Source: Sinisalibacter lacisalsi (GTDB taxonomy: Bacteria > Pseudomonadota > Alphaproteobacteria > Rhodobacterales > Rhodobacteraceae). Taken from it: a stretch of 64,000 nucleotides of DNA. Shown piece by piece: positions 1-7,449 of the stretch. A program made the translations under genes and the position numbers. The notes beneath the pieces were generated by a model. That model made no database searches. It was given only the letters and a program-made list of their open reading frames with translations, and was not told the origin of the DNA. The stretch is taken from NCBI RefSeq assembly GCF_014640115.1, contig NZ_BMGI01000005.1, forward strand, positions 62,001 to 126,000. The letters are read 5' to 3'. How positions within the stretch are numbered: the first letter of the stretch is position 1; every line of letters starts with the position of its first letter.

Positions 1-1
1 C

Positions 2-154
2 TCCGCCGAGGATCTTCACCGCAACATGACGGTGCGCAACAGCTATTACGAGGCGCCCGGCCCGGCCTCGACCGGGGTGCCGATCTCGCGCATGGCCGAT
101 CCCGGCTCGAAGGTGCGGATCGAACTGGTGCTGCGCCCGCGCACGGACGGCTGA
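2..154 (+). CDS. Rid-family (RidA/YjgF-like) protein, C-terminal end only
   Basis: Only the last 50 codons are in the window; the frame ends with TGA at 152-154. The tail has an Arg-Asn-Met stretch, a Tyr-Tyr near residue 15 of the fragment, a P-A-S-T-G-V-P segment and a final beta-strand-like V-R-I-E-L-V-L. This resembles the C-terminal half of Rid/YjgF proteins, whose P-A-R-S/T-x-V segment and closing V-E-I-E strand form the trimer active site. RidA proteins hydrolyse reactive enamine/imine intermediates in the cytosol, but the family is broad and this member may differ. The assignment is from pattern recognition of a short fragment. It converges with the glycosyltransferase gene that follows. 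Confidence 0.5.
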   Translation, partial: SAEDLHRNMTVRNSYYEAPGPASTGVPISRMADPGSKVRIELVLRPRTDG

Positions 155-169
155 GCGCCGGCGCCGGGC

Positions 170-1267
170 TCAGGCGCCGACCACAGAGCCGCGCCAGGTG
201 AAGGTGCGGCGGCGCAGGGTCACGACCCAGAGCGCGGGCAGGAGCGCGTCGCGCAGCAGCATCGCGGCGATGTCGCGCGGGCCGGAGGGCCAGCCATGGG
301 CGCGCGCCAGCGCGATCTCGGCACCATACCAGACGAGCGGAAAGGCCGCCAGCGCAAGCCCCGGCGCCGCGCCGAGACCGACGAGCCCGGCCAGTGCCGC
401 GAAGGGCGGCAGCGGCCCTTGCAGGATTTCGAGCGCGAAGATCGCCGGGAAGCCCGCGCGCCGGATCCGGCTCCAGCGCAACTGGCGGCCCCAGACCTCG
501 CCGAAATCGCGCCGGCCGATCGGCTGGCCGAACAGCGGCCGGGCGAGGCGCACCTTCAGCCCACGCGCGCGCACCAGCTTGGTCGAGGCCACGTCTTCGG
601 CCAGATCGTGCCCCAGCGCCGCCGGGCCGCCCCCCGATTCCAGAAGCGCACGGTTCCAGAACAGCGTCTTGCCATGGGCAAAGCCGATCCCCAGCGCGTC
701 GGCCGCGAGTTGCCAGCGCGCCTGGTTGGAGTTGAGAAAGGCGCATTCCAGCGCGCCCCAGAGGTTTTCCGGCCGGATCCCCGCCGGCGGCGACGAGACG
801 AGGCCGGTATCCTCGCGCCGGGTGTCGTCGAGGCGGCGCAGGTAATCGGGGGTGAGCAGCAGGTTGGCATCGGTCATCGCCACCCATTCGCCGCGCGCGG
901 CGGCGAAGCCCTTCACCAGGTTGTTGAGCTTGGGGTTGGCGCTGACCCGGTCATCGCCGATCAGTATGCGCGCAGGCACCTCCGGGTGGGCCGCGATCAG
1001 TTCTTCGAGCAGCGCCACCGCCGGGTCATCGGCGGCGGCGGCGCAGAACAGGATCTCGTGGTCAGGGTAGTCCTGCCCGAAGGAGGAAGCCAGCGTTTCG
1101 GGATCGAACGCGTCGAGCCCGCAGACCGGGCGCACCAGCGAGACCGCGGGGCGCGGCGGCGCATCGGCGGCGCGCGGGCGGGTGCGGCGCGGCCAGGCCA
1201 GCGCGGTGGAGAGAAGGTGCACGCCGATGGCGACGACGGCGAAGACGGCGAGGAGGGTGACGAGCAT
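170..1267 (-). CDS. GT21-family (ceramide glucosyltransferase-like) glycosyltransferase, probable Agt of phospholipid remodelling
   Basis: A 365-residue membrane-anchored glycosyltransferase. An N-terminal transmembrane helix (about residues 1-24) precedes a GT-A fold with D1 at Asp80-Asp81, D2 in M-T-D-A-N (Asp133), D3 in A-E-D (about 225) and the processive-type (Q/R)xxRW motif at 261-265. Hydrophobic C-terminal segments (about 280-345) would hold it in the inner membrane. I chose the ATG at 1265-1267 because it shares one base with the TGA of the upstream phosphoesterase gene, giving translational coupling; a longer open frame upstream overlaps that gene and lacks a family N-terminus. In Rhodobacterales and rhizobia, GT21 enzymes next to plcP (called Agt) transfer sugars to the diacylglycerol released by PlcP. 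That role is inferred from neighbourhood. A true ceramide glucosyltransferase is the alternative. Confidence 0.8.
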   Translation of the reverse strand: MLVTLLAVFAVVAIGVHLLSTALAWPRRTRPRAADAPPRPAVSLVRPVCGLDAFDPETLASSFGQDYPDHEILFCAAAADDPAVALLEELIAAHPEVPARILIGDDRVSANPKLNNLVKGFAAARGEWVAMTDANLLLTPDYLRRLDDTRREDTGLVSSPPAGIRPENLWGALECAFLNSNQARWQLAADALGIGFAHGKTLFWNRALLESGGGPAALGHDLAEDVASTKLVRARGLKVRLARPLFGQPIGRRDFGEVWGRQLRWSRIRRAGFPAIFALEILQGPLPPFAALAGLVGLGAAPGLALAAFPLVWYGAEIALARAHGWPSGPRDIAAMLLRDALLPALWVVTLRRRTFTWRGSVVGA

Positions 1268-2076
1268 CAGCCCGCGCCCCGGGCCATCGCCGGGGCCTCG
1301 GCCAGCCCCGCTTGCGCCGGTTCGGCCCGCGCCGCGGCCCGCGCCGACCAGTCGAGCAGCCGCAGCGCGCCGCTGCGGTCTTCCACCAGCGCGGTGTAGC
1401 TGTCGACCCAATCGCCGCAATTGGCGTAGCGCAGCCCGTCGATCTCGCGCAGCCCCGGCTTGTGCGAATGGCCGCAGATCACGCCCTGGGTTCCGGCTGC
1501 CCCGGCCAGCGCGACCAGCCGGCGCTCGAAGCGCCGCCCCATCACGAACAGGCTGCTGAAGGTGCGGATCGCCGCGCGGATCGGGCTGTTTTCGCCCTTG
1601 CGCGCCCAGAGTTCGAGGCGTCGGCCGAGCCAGGCGTCGACACCGCGCGCGAGGGCGTCGGCGCGGCTGCCGAGGCGGGTCATCGCGTGCAGGCGCAGGA
1701 GCCGGTTGTCGGCCTGATCGCCATGCAGCACGAGATAGCGCCGGCCATCGCCGGCGCGGTGCACCAGCGCCTCACGCAGTTCCCAGCCCGCCGGCAGGCG
1801 CGCCGCTCCCGGCGACCGCAGGGCCGCATCGTGGTTGCCCGCGAGGTAGACCACCCGGGTGCCGCTCCGCGCGCGCCGCTCGAACTCGCTCATGACCGCC
1901 TCGTGCGTCGGGGTCCAATGCACATGGCCGCCGTGCCAGATATCGAGGATATCGCCGACGAGGTAGATCGTGGCCGCCTCGTGCTCGGCGAGGAAGTCGA
2001 GCACCGCGCGCGGATGGCTGGCGCGGGCGCCGAGGTGGAGATCGGAGAGAAACAGGCTGCGAAAGCGCTCAGGCAT
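1267..2076 (-). CDS. plcP: PlcP-like metallophosphoesterase (phospholipase C type, LpxH-like fold)
   Basis: A 269-residue calcineurin-like phosphoesterase. Metal-binding motifs run in order: S-D-L-H (Asp12, His14), G-D-I-L-D (Asp42), G-N-H-D (Asn81, His82), H-G-D (His118) and G-H-S-H (His203, His205). The closing N-C-G-D-W-V-D-S-Y-T-A-L-V-E segment is as I remember it from the SMc00171/PlcP group. PlcP removes the phosphorylated headgroup from phosphatidylcholine or phosphatidylethanolamine during phosphate starvation, leaving diacylglycerol. Automated annotation often calls these proteins UDP-2,3-diacylglucosamine diphosphatase. The coupled GT21 gene and a three-repeat Pho box 53 bases upstream of the start favour PlcP over LpxH. 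A CGGAG lies nine bases before the ATG. Function is inferred from family and context. Confidence 0.75.
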   Translation of the reverse strand: MPERFRSLFLSDLHLGARASHPRAVLDFLAEHEAATIYLVGDILDIWHGGHVHWTPTHEAVMSEFERRARSGTRVVYLAGNHDAALRSPGAARLPAGWELREALVHRAGDGRRYLVLHGDQADNRLLRLHAMTRLGSRADALARGVDAWLGRRLELWARKGENSPIRAAIRTFSSLFVMGRRFERRLVALAGAAGTQGVICGHSHKPGLREIDGLRYANCGDWVDSYTALVEDRSGALRLLDWSARAAARAEPAQAGLAEAPAMARGAG

Positions 2077-2128
2077 CGGCGGGCGACTCCGTGGTGTTTG
2101 CGCATGGTTTTCTCCGCTGGCTGTTTCC

Positions 2129-2161
2129 GTCTCATGACATTCAGGTCACAGGCATATGACA
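2129..2161 (-). promoter_or_regulatory. Pho box: three 11-nt direct repeats upstream of plcP
   Basis: Read on the minus strand from 2161 down, the sequence is TGTCATATGCC, TGTGACCTGAA, TGTCATGAGAC. These are three consecutive 11-base units, each starting TGTCAT or TGTGAC. PhoB-family regulators bind tandem 11-base repeats of this type. The array ends 53 bases before the plcP ATG, suitable for activation when phosphate is scarce. The match to the PhoB consensus is from memory. Confidence 0.75.
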
Positions 2162-2217
2162 TCGTCAATGACGAGGCGCCCCGCGCCCGCGCCCGCATTC
2201 GCCGCCGCCGCCGCCGC

Positions 2218-4923
2218 TCAGGCGGCCGGGCGGCGGAAGGTGAGGCGCATCTGCTTTTCGGTCTCGATCAGGGCAAAGAACACCGCGCCGATGCCGACGA
2301 TCATCAGCCCGTCGATCAGCGGCACCGGTCGGGTTCCGAAAATGGCCTGCAGCGGCGGCAGGTAGGTGATCGCGAACTGCGCCACCACCACGATCACCAC
2401 GCAGGCCCAGACGAAGCGCGTGGCGCGCACCGCGGCCCACGTCAGCGAGGTGGCGTAGATGTTGCGGATGAAGAACAAATGGAACATCTCCAGCACCACC
2501 AGCATGTTCATCGCCATGGTCTGCGCCAGCGCCTGATCGTAGCCCTTGTCGACCGCGTAGGCGTAAACGCCGAAGACCGCGCCGAGAAACAGCGTCGAGA
2601 CCAGCACGATATGCCAGACCAGTTCGCTGGTCAGCAGCGGCTCGTCGCGCGGGCGCGGCGGGCGGCGCATGGTGCCCTTCTCCGAGGGTTCGAAGGCGAG
2701 CGCGATGCCGAGCGTGACGGCGGTGATCAGGTTGACCCAGAGGATCTGCACCGCGGTGATCGGCAGCGCCATGCCGGCGAACAGCGCAACGATGATCGTC
2801 ATCGCCTCGCCCGCGTTGGTCGGCAGGGTCCAGCTGATCACCTTCTTGATGTTGTCGTAGACCGTGCGGCCCTCGCGCACGGCGGCGGCGATGGAGGCGA
2901 AGTTGTCGTCGGCCAGCACCAGTTCGGCGGCCTCCTTGGCGGCCTCGCTGCCCTTCAGGCCCATGGCGATACCGGCATCGGCCCGCTTGAGCGCGGGGGC
3001 ATCGTTCACCCCGTCGCCGGTCATCGCCACGGTCAGCCCGCGCGCCTGCAGTGCCTCGACGAGCCGGAGCTTGTGCTCCGGCGAGGTGCGCGCGAAGACA
3101 TCGGTGGTGAGCACCGCCTCGGCGAGATCGCCCACGTCCATCGCCTCGATATCGGCGCCGGTCAGCACGGACTCGCTGTTCTGCAGCCCGATGCGGGCGG
3201 CGATGGCGCGGGCGGTGGCGGCGTGGTCGCCGGTGATCATCTTCACCCGGATCCCGGCGGCATGGCACTCGGCCACCGCCTCGATCGCCTCCTCGCGCGG
3301 CGGGTCGATCAGCCCGACGAGGCCGATCAGCGTGAGTTCGCCGGCGATATCCTCGACGTTCAGCACGAGGTGCTCCTGCGCTACCTTGCGCGCCGCCACG
3401 GCGATCACCCGCTGGCCCTCGGCGGCGAGGTCTTCGATCATCTCGTGCCAGTGGTCGCCGTCGAGCGGCTCGGTGCCGCCGTCGGTCGCGCGCTGGTTGG
3501 CGCACATGCCCAGCACCACCTCCGGCGCACCCTTGACGTGGATGCAGGCCGCGCCGTCGTGATCGTGGTGCAGCGTCGCCATGTAGCGATGCGCGGCGTC
3601 GAACGGGATCGCGTCGGTGCGGGCCCAGCCGCGGAACGGCTCGGGGCCGTCGCGGGTGATCTTGCCGGCGAGCGCCATCAGCGCGCCCTCCATCGGGTCG
3701 CCCTCGACGCGCCAGCCGGTTTCGTGGCCGCGCAGGGAGGAATCGTTGCACAGCGCCGCCGCACGGGCGAATTCCATCAGTACCGCGTGCTCGTCGGGGT
3801 GCACATCGGCCTCGCGCCAGCGCACCGCGCCCTCCGGCGCATAGCCATTGCCGCCGACCGAATAGAGGTGTTCGGCGGCGGCGAGCGAGGCCACCATCAT
3901 CTCGTTGCGGGTAAGCGTGCCGGTCTTGTCGGAGCAGATCACCGAAACCGAGCCCAGCGTCTCGATCGCCGGCAGGCGGCGGACGATGGCGTTGCGCCGG
4001 GCCATCGCCTGCACCCCGACCGCGAGCGTGATCGTGAGCACCGCCGGCAGGCCCTCGGGGATCGCCGCCACTGAAAGGCCGACGACGGCCATGAACAGTT
4101 CGCCGAACTCCATGTGGGTGATGAAATAGCCCCAGCCCAACAGGCCGGACGCGATGATCAGGATGAACACGGTGAGCCACTTGGCGAAAATGTCCATCTG
4201 GTGCACCAGCGGGGTGGTCAGCGTCTGCACCTCGGAGAGCATGCCGCTGATCCGGCCGATCTCGGTCTCTCCGCCGGTGGCGACGACCACGCCCCGCCCG
4301 GTGCCGGCGGCAACCAGCGTGCCGGAAAACATCATCGGGGCGCGGTCACCGAGCGAGGCATCTTCCGCCACCGCGCCCAGGGTCTTGTCGACGGGCACGG
4401 ATTCGCCGGTGAGGATCGCCTCCTCGGCCTTCAGCCCGCGCGCCTCCAGCAGCCGCAGATCAGCGGGCACCCGGTCGCCGGCCTCGACGAGAACGACATC
4501 TCCAGGCACCAGTTCGGCGGCATCGACGCTGCTGCGCTGGCCGTCGCGCAAAACCGCCGAGCGCGGCGCGAGCATCCCCCGGATCGCCGCCATCGCCTCC
4601 TCGGCCTTGCCCTCCTGGATGAAACCGATCACCGCGTTGACGATCACCACCGCGAGGATCACGCCGGTGTCGATCCAGTGCGCCAGCGCCGCGGTCACCG
4701 CGGCGGCGAACAGGAGCACGTAGATCAGCACGTTGTGAAACTGCAGGATGAAACGGACGAAGGCGCTGCGCTTGGGCGGCTCCGGCAGGGCGTTGGGCCC
4801 GTAGCGCTCGCGGCGCGCGGCAACCTCTTCCTCGGTCAACCCCTTCGCCGTCGTCTCCAGCGCCGCGAGGGCCTCCTCGCGGGTCGCCGCGTGATAGACG
4901 GTTTGCGCCCGTGTCTCGGTCAT
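2218..4923 (-). CDS. P2-type cation-transporting ATPase
   Basis: A 901-residue P-type ATPase of the Ca2+/Na+ (P2) branch. Seen in order: N-terminal cation-ATPase domain, two transmembrane helices, actuator with L-T-G-E-S, TM4 P-E-G-L-P, phosphorylation site C-S-D-K-T-G-T-L-T, nucleotide-binding domain with K-G-A-P-E, hinge T-G-D-G-V-N-D-A-P, and a C-terminal six-helix domain. TM5 keeps N-A-G-E and TM6 keeps L-W-V-N-L, but the aspartate that follows in SERCA pumps (T-D-G) is replaced: the sequence reads L-I-T-A-V-T. A classic Ca2+ site is therefore incomplete and the transported ion is uncertain. ATG 4921-4923 has GGGAAG eight bases upstream. It appears to be transcribed alone. Confidence 0.88.
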   Translation of the reverse strand: MTETRAQTVYHAATREEALAALETTAKGLTEEEVAARRERYGPNALPEPPKRSAFVRFILQFHNVLIYVLLFAAAVTAALAHWIDTGVILAVVIVNAVIGFIQEGKAEEAMAAIRGMLAPRSAVLRDGQRSSVDAAELVPGDVVLVEAGDRVPADLRLLEARGLKAEEAILTGESVPVDKTLGAVAEDASLGDRAPMMFSGTLVAAGTGRGVVVATGGETEIGRISGMLSEVQTLTTPLVHQMDIFAKWLTVFILIIASGLLGWGYFITHMEFGELFMAVVGLSVAAIPEGLPAVLTITLAVGVQAMARRNAIVRRLPAIETLGSVSVICSDKTGTLTRNEMMVASLAAAEHLYSVGGNGYAPEGAVRWREADVHPDEHAVLMEFARAAALCNDSSLRGHETGWRVEGDPMEGALMALAGKITRDGPEPFRGWARTDAIPFDAAHRYMATLHHDHDGAACIHVKGAPEVVLGMCANQRATDGGTEPLDGDHWHEMIEDLAAEGQRVIAVAARKVAQEHLVLNVEDIAGELTLIGLVGLIDPPREEAIEAVAECHAAGIRVKMITGDHAATARAIAARIGLQNSESVLTGADIEAMDVGDLAEAVLTTDVFARTSPEHKLRLVEALQARGLTVAMTGDGVNDAPALKRADAGIAMGLKGSEAAKEAAELVLADDNFASIAAAVREGRTVYDNIKKVISWTLPTNAGEAMTIIVALFAGMALPITAVQILWVNLITAVTLGIALAFEPSEKGTMRRPPRPRDEPLLTSELVWHIVLVSTLFLGAVFGVYAYAVDKGYDQALAQTMAMNMLVVLEMFHLFFIRNIYATSLTWAAVRATRFVWACVVIVVVAQFAITYLPPLQAIFGTRPVPLIDGLMIVGIGAVFFALIETEKQMRLTFRRPAA

Positions 4924-5153
4924 GTCGGTGCTTCCCTTCGTCTGCCGGGGCCTCGGACAAGATCGGGCACCCGCAGGTCAAGCCGTTGATGAAACGGGAT
5001 TAGACCCGCACAACGGCAGCACCCGAGCGCCCGCGCCCGGCCTCGTCTTTTCGCATGGATGGTAGCGTTTCCGCACCCCGGGGGCCAGCGAATCCGGGCC
5101 CTGCGCCGCCGATTTCGCACCTTGCCACAGGGCGATCCGGCGCCCCTGCCCGA

Positions 5154-5642
5154 TCAGGCCGAGGCCGCCGCGCCCGGCCCGGAACAGGCCGAGCCTTCGC
5201 CGAGCCTGTCGGCGACGCGGAAGATCTCCTCGAGCATGCAGTTGCCTTTCACGAGATCCTCGAGGGTGACGAGGTCCATCTCGTGGTAGAAGGCTTCGAG
5301 CGCCCGGCGGATCGCGCTGCGCAGGCGGCAGGCGGTGATCAGCGGGCAGGTATTGGTCTCCGGCGCGAAACACTCGGTGAAGGGCACGTCGGCCTCGAAC
5401 AGCCGGAACACCGCGCCGATGTTGATCGACCGGGGTCGGCGCGCCAGCCGCACCCCGCCAAGCCGGCCGCGCGTGGCGTTGACGAAGCCCTGCGCATGCA
5501 GCGCGTTGATCACCTGGGCGAGGTGGTTGGCGGAGGAATTGCAGGCCCGCGCGATCTCGGCGGAGCGGACGGTTTCACCCTCGTGAACCGCGCAATACAT
5601 CAGCGCACGGATCGCGAGGTTGGTTCGGGTCGTGAGGCGCAA
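5154..5642 (-). CDS. nsrR: Rrf2-family [Fe-S] transcriptional regulator, NsrR-like
   Basis: A 162-residue Rrf2 protein. The N-terminal winged helix-turn-helix begins M-R-L-T-T-R-T-N-L-A-I-R-A-L-M-Y, as in NsrR. It has the three cysteines of an Fe-S sensor in E-C-F-A-P-E-T-N-T-C-P-L-I-T-A-C (C-x7-C-x5-C, about residues 91-105), with the N-T-C-P context typical of NsrR. NsrR is a [4Fe-4S] repressor that releases DNA on reaction with nitric oxide. The only start giving the family N-terminus is a TTG at 5640-5642, preceded by AGGA. The gene is divergent from cydDCABX. Control of an NO-tolerant bd oxidase by an NO sensor would be logical but is inferred. IscR or RsrR relatives are less likely because of the cysteine context. 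Confidence 0.75.
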   Translation of the reverse strand: MRLTTRTNLAIRALMYCAVHEGETVRSAEIARACNSSANHLAQVINALHAQGFVNATRGRLGGVRLARRPRSINIGAVFRLFEADVPFTECFAPETNTCPLITACRLRSAIRRALEAFYHEMDLVTLEDLVKGNCMLEEIFRVADRLGEGSACSGPGAAASA

Positions 5643-5700
5643 AGGGGCTCTTCCTGCTGGTCGGTTTGCGACAAAGAAGCACGGGGCATGTCTCTTGTAA

Positions 5701-5714
5701 CTGATCTAGATCAC
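5701..5714 (+). promoter_or_regulatory. FNR-type box, class II position for cydDC
   Basis: CTGATCTAGATCAC contains TGAT-N4-ATCA as a perfect 12-base palindrome. Only the outermost bases differ from the FNR consensus TTGAT-N4-ATCAA. Its centre (5707.5) is 41.5 bases upstream of the start predicted from the TATAAT hexamer at 5737-5742, the classic class II activator position. Confidence 0.7.
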
Positions 5715-5736
5715 GCCACATCGGCAAGTCGAGCCC

Positions 5737-5742
5737 TATAAT
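5737..5742 (+). promoter_or_regulatory. Consensus -10 hexamer (TATAAT) of the cydDC promoter
   Basis: A perfect TATAAT in an otherwise G+C-rich region. It predicts transcription starting near 5749, about 39 bases before the cydD GTG. No good -35 hexamer is visible, as expected for an activator-dependent promoter. Confidence 0.6.
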
Positions 5743-5750
5743 ACATATCT

Positions 5751-5764
5751 TTGATACAGATTAA
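5751..5764 (+). promoter_or_regulatory. Second FNR-type box, just downstream of the predicted cydDC start
   Basis: TTGATACAGATTAA matches TTGAT-N4-ATCAA with one mismatch (ATTAA). It lies at about +3 to +16 relative to the predicted cydDC start. Binding here would more likely block than activate, or could act on the divergent nsrR gene, for which I see no good -10 at the matching distance. Confidence 0.5.
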
Positions 5765-5787
5765 AACCGACCGGAGGAAAAACCCGG

Positions 5788-7449
5788 GTGCCCCGCCGCA
5801 AGCCAGACCCGATCGCGCGCCTGACCGCGCCGGTGCGCCCGGCGCTCAACCGAGCCGCCGCGCTGGCGGTCGTGGCCAACCTGTTGTGGCTGGTGCAGGC
5901 CGGCGCGGTGGCAGCGGCGATCGGCGGCGCGCTGGTGCCACCGGCGCTGCTCTCGCCCGCCGAGGGGGCGCTGGTCTTCCTCGCCACCGGGGCGCTGCGG
6001 GCGGGGCTGGGCTACGTTTCCGGCGGCATCGCCTTTCGCGCCAGCGACCGGGTGATCGCCGATCTGCGCGCCCGCCTGCTCGCCCGCGAGGCCGGCGAAG
6101 GCCCCGCCACCGGGGTCGGTATCGGCGGTGCGGGCGCGGTGGCGGCGCTCGCGGGCGAAAAGCTCGACCTGCTCGCCCCCTACCTCACCCGCTACGCGCC
6201 GGCGCGCGCCCGTGTTGCGGTGGTGCCGCTGGTGATCCTCGCCGTCGCCTTCTCCGCGAGTTGGGCGGTGGGGCTGATCTTCCTGATCTCCGGCCCGCTG
6301 ATCCCGGTGTTCATGGCGCTGGTGGGGATGGCCGCGCAGGATGCGAGCGAACGCCAGATGCGCGAGGTCGGCACGCTCAACGACCTGTTGGCCGACCGGC
6401 TGGCGGCGCTGGCCGATTTCCGCCTGCTCGGCGCCCGCCCGGCGCTGATCGAGGGGTTCGCCGCGCAGGCCGAGGACTTGCGCGCGCGCACCATGGCGGT
6501 GCTGCGCATCGCTTTTCTATCGTCCACCGTGCTGGAGCTGTTCGCCGCCATCGGGGTGGCGATGGTGGCGGTATTTCTCGGCTTCTCGCTGCTCGGCGCG
6601 ATCTCCTTCGGCACCTGGGGCGGGCCAATCTCGCCCATGGCGGTGATCTTCCTGTTGATGCTCGCGCCCGAGTTCTACCAACCCTTGCGCGATCTCGCCG
6701 CTGCCTGGCATGACCGCGCGGCGGCGGCGGCGGTGGCCGAGGAACTCGCCGCATGGGAAGACGCGGCCCGCGCGCCGGGCCTCGGCACCGGGGCGGCCGC
6801 CGCGCCACTGCCGGGAGGTTTCGCGCTGACCACGCGCGGCGTGCGGCTGAGGCGCGGCGAAACCGTCATCGCCCTGCCCGACATCACCCTTGGCCCGGGC
6901 GAAACCCTCGCGCTCACCGGCCCGTCCGGCGCCGGCAAGACAACGGCGCTGATGGCGCTCGCCGGGCTGTTGCGCCCCGAGGCGGGCGAGATCCGGGTGA
7001 ACGGCCAGGAACTCGACGACAGCACCGCCGACGCCTGGCGCGCGGAGCTCGGCTGGATGCCGCAGGCGCCGCATTTCCTTGATGCCACCCTGCGCGACAA
7101 CGTGGCGATGTCGGCCGAGGGCGACGTTGCGGCGGCGCTGGAGCAGGCCGGGGTGGCCCATGTCGTCGCGGCGCTGCCCGAGGGCGTCGAGACAAGGCTG
7201 GGCGAGACTGGGGCGGGGCTTTCGGGCGGCGAGGCGCGGCGGGTGACGCTGGCGCGCGCATTGCACGCACGCCCGCGCCTGCTGCTCGCCGACGAGCCGA
7301 CCGCCGACCTCGACGCCGAAACCGCGCGCATCGTCACGCAAGCCCTGATGGCGCGCGCGAAGGCGGGGATGGCGCTGATCGTCTCCACCCATGACGAGCG
7401 GCTCGCAGACCTGATGGACCGAGCAATCAAGATCGGGGGGGCGCCATGA
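5788..7449 (+). CDS. cydD: Cysteine/glutathione ABC exporter subunit CydD
   Basis: A 553-residue fused membrane/ATPase ABC half-transporter. Six transmembrane helices occupy about residues 20-290. The ATPase domain has Walker A G-P-S-G-A-G-K-T (about 378), signature L-S-G-G-E (about 477), Walker B L-L-L-A-D-E-P (about 497) and a late S-T-H switch. CydDC exports cysteine and glutathione to the periplasm and is needed to assemble cytochrome bd. The start is GTG at 5788, with GGAGG ten bases upstream. It overlaps cydC by ATGA, so the two subunits are coupled. The position directly before cydAB fixes the assignment as CydD rather than a generic exporter. Confidence 0.92.
   Translation: MPRRKPDPIARLTAPVRPALNRAAALAVVANLLWLVQAGAVAAAIGGALVPPALLSPAEGALVFLATGALRAGLGYVSGGIAFRASDRVIADLRARLLAREAGEGPATGVGIGGAGAVAALAGEKLDLLAPYLTRYAPARARVAVVPLVILAVAFSASWAVGLIFLISGPLIPVFMALVGMAAQDASERQMREVGTLNDLLADRLAALADFRLLGARPALIEGFAAQAEDLRARTMAVLRIAFLSSTVLELFAAIGVAMVAVFLGFSLLGAISFGTWGGPISPMAVIFLLMLAPEFYQPLRDLAAAWHDRAAAAAVAEELAAWEDAARAPGLGTGAAAAPLPGGFALTTRGVRLRRGETVIALPDITLGPGETLALTGPSGAGKTTALMALAGLLRPEAGEIRVNGQELDDSTADAWRAELGWMPQAPHFLDATLRDNVAMSAEGDVAAALEQAGVAHVVAALPEGVETRLGETGAGLSGGEARRVTLARALHARPRLLLADEPTADLDAETARIVTQALMARAKAGMALIVSTHDERLADLMDRAIKIGGAP

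Noticed and set aside
1267..2076. UDP-2,3-diacylglucosamine diphosphatase (LpxH)
   Set aside because: Fold fits, but the Pho box and coupled GT21 gene favour PlcP. Phylogeny would decide.
2200..2219. Short run of repeated GCC/CGC triplets before the ATPase stop
   Set aside because: Compositional in G+C-rich DNA; too short to call a microsatellite feature.
1312..4074. Very long open frame on the plus strand opposite plcP and the P-type ATPase
   Set aside because: It is antisense to genes with clear family motifs and has Arg/His-rich, low-complexity composition typical of shadow frames in G+C-rich DNA.
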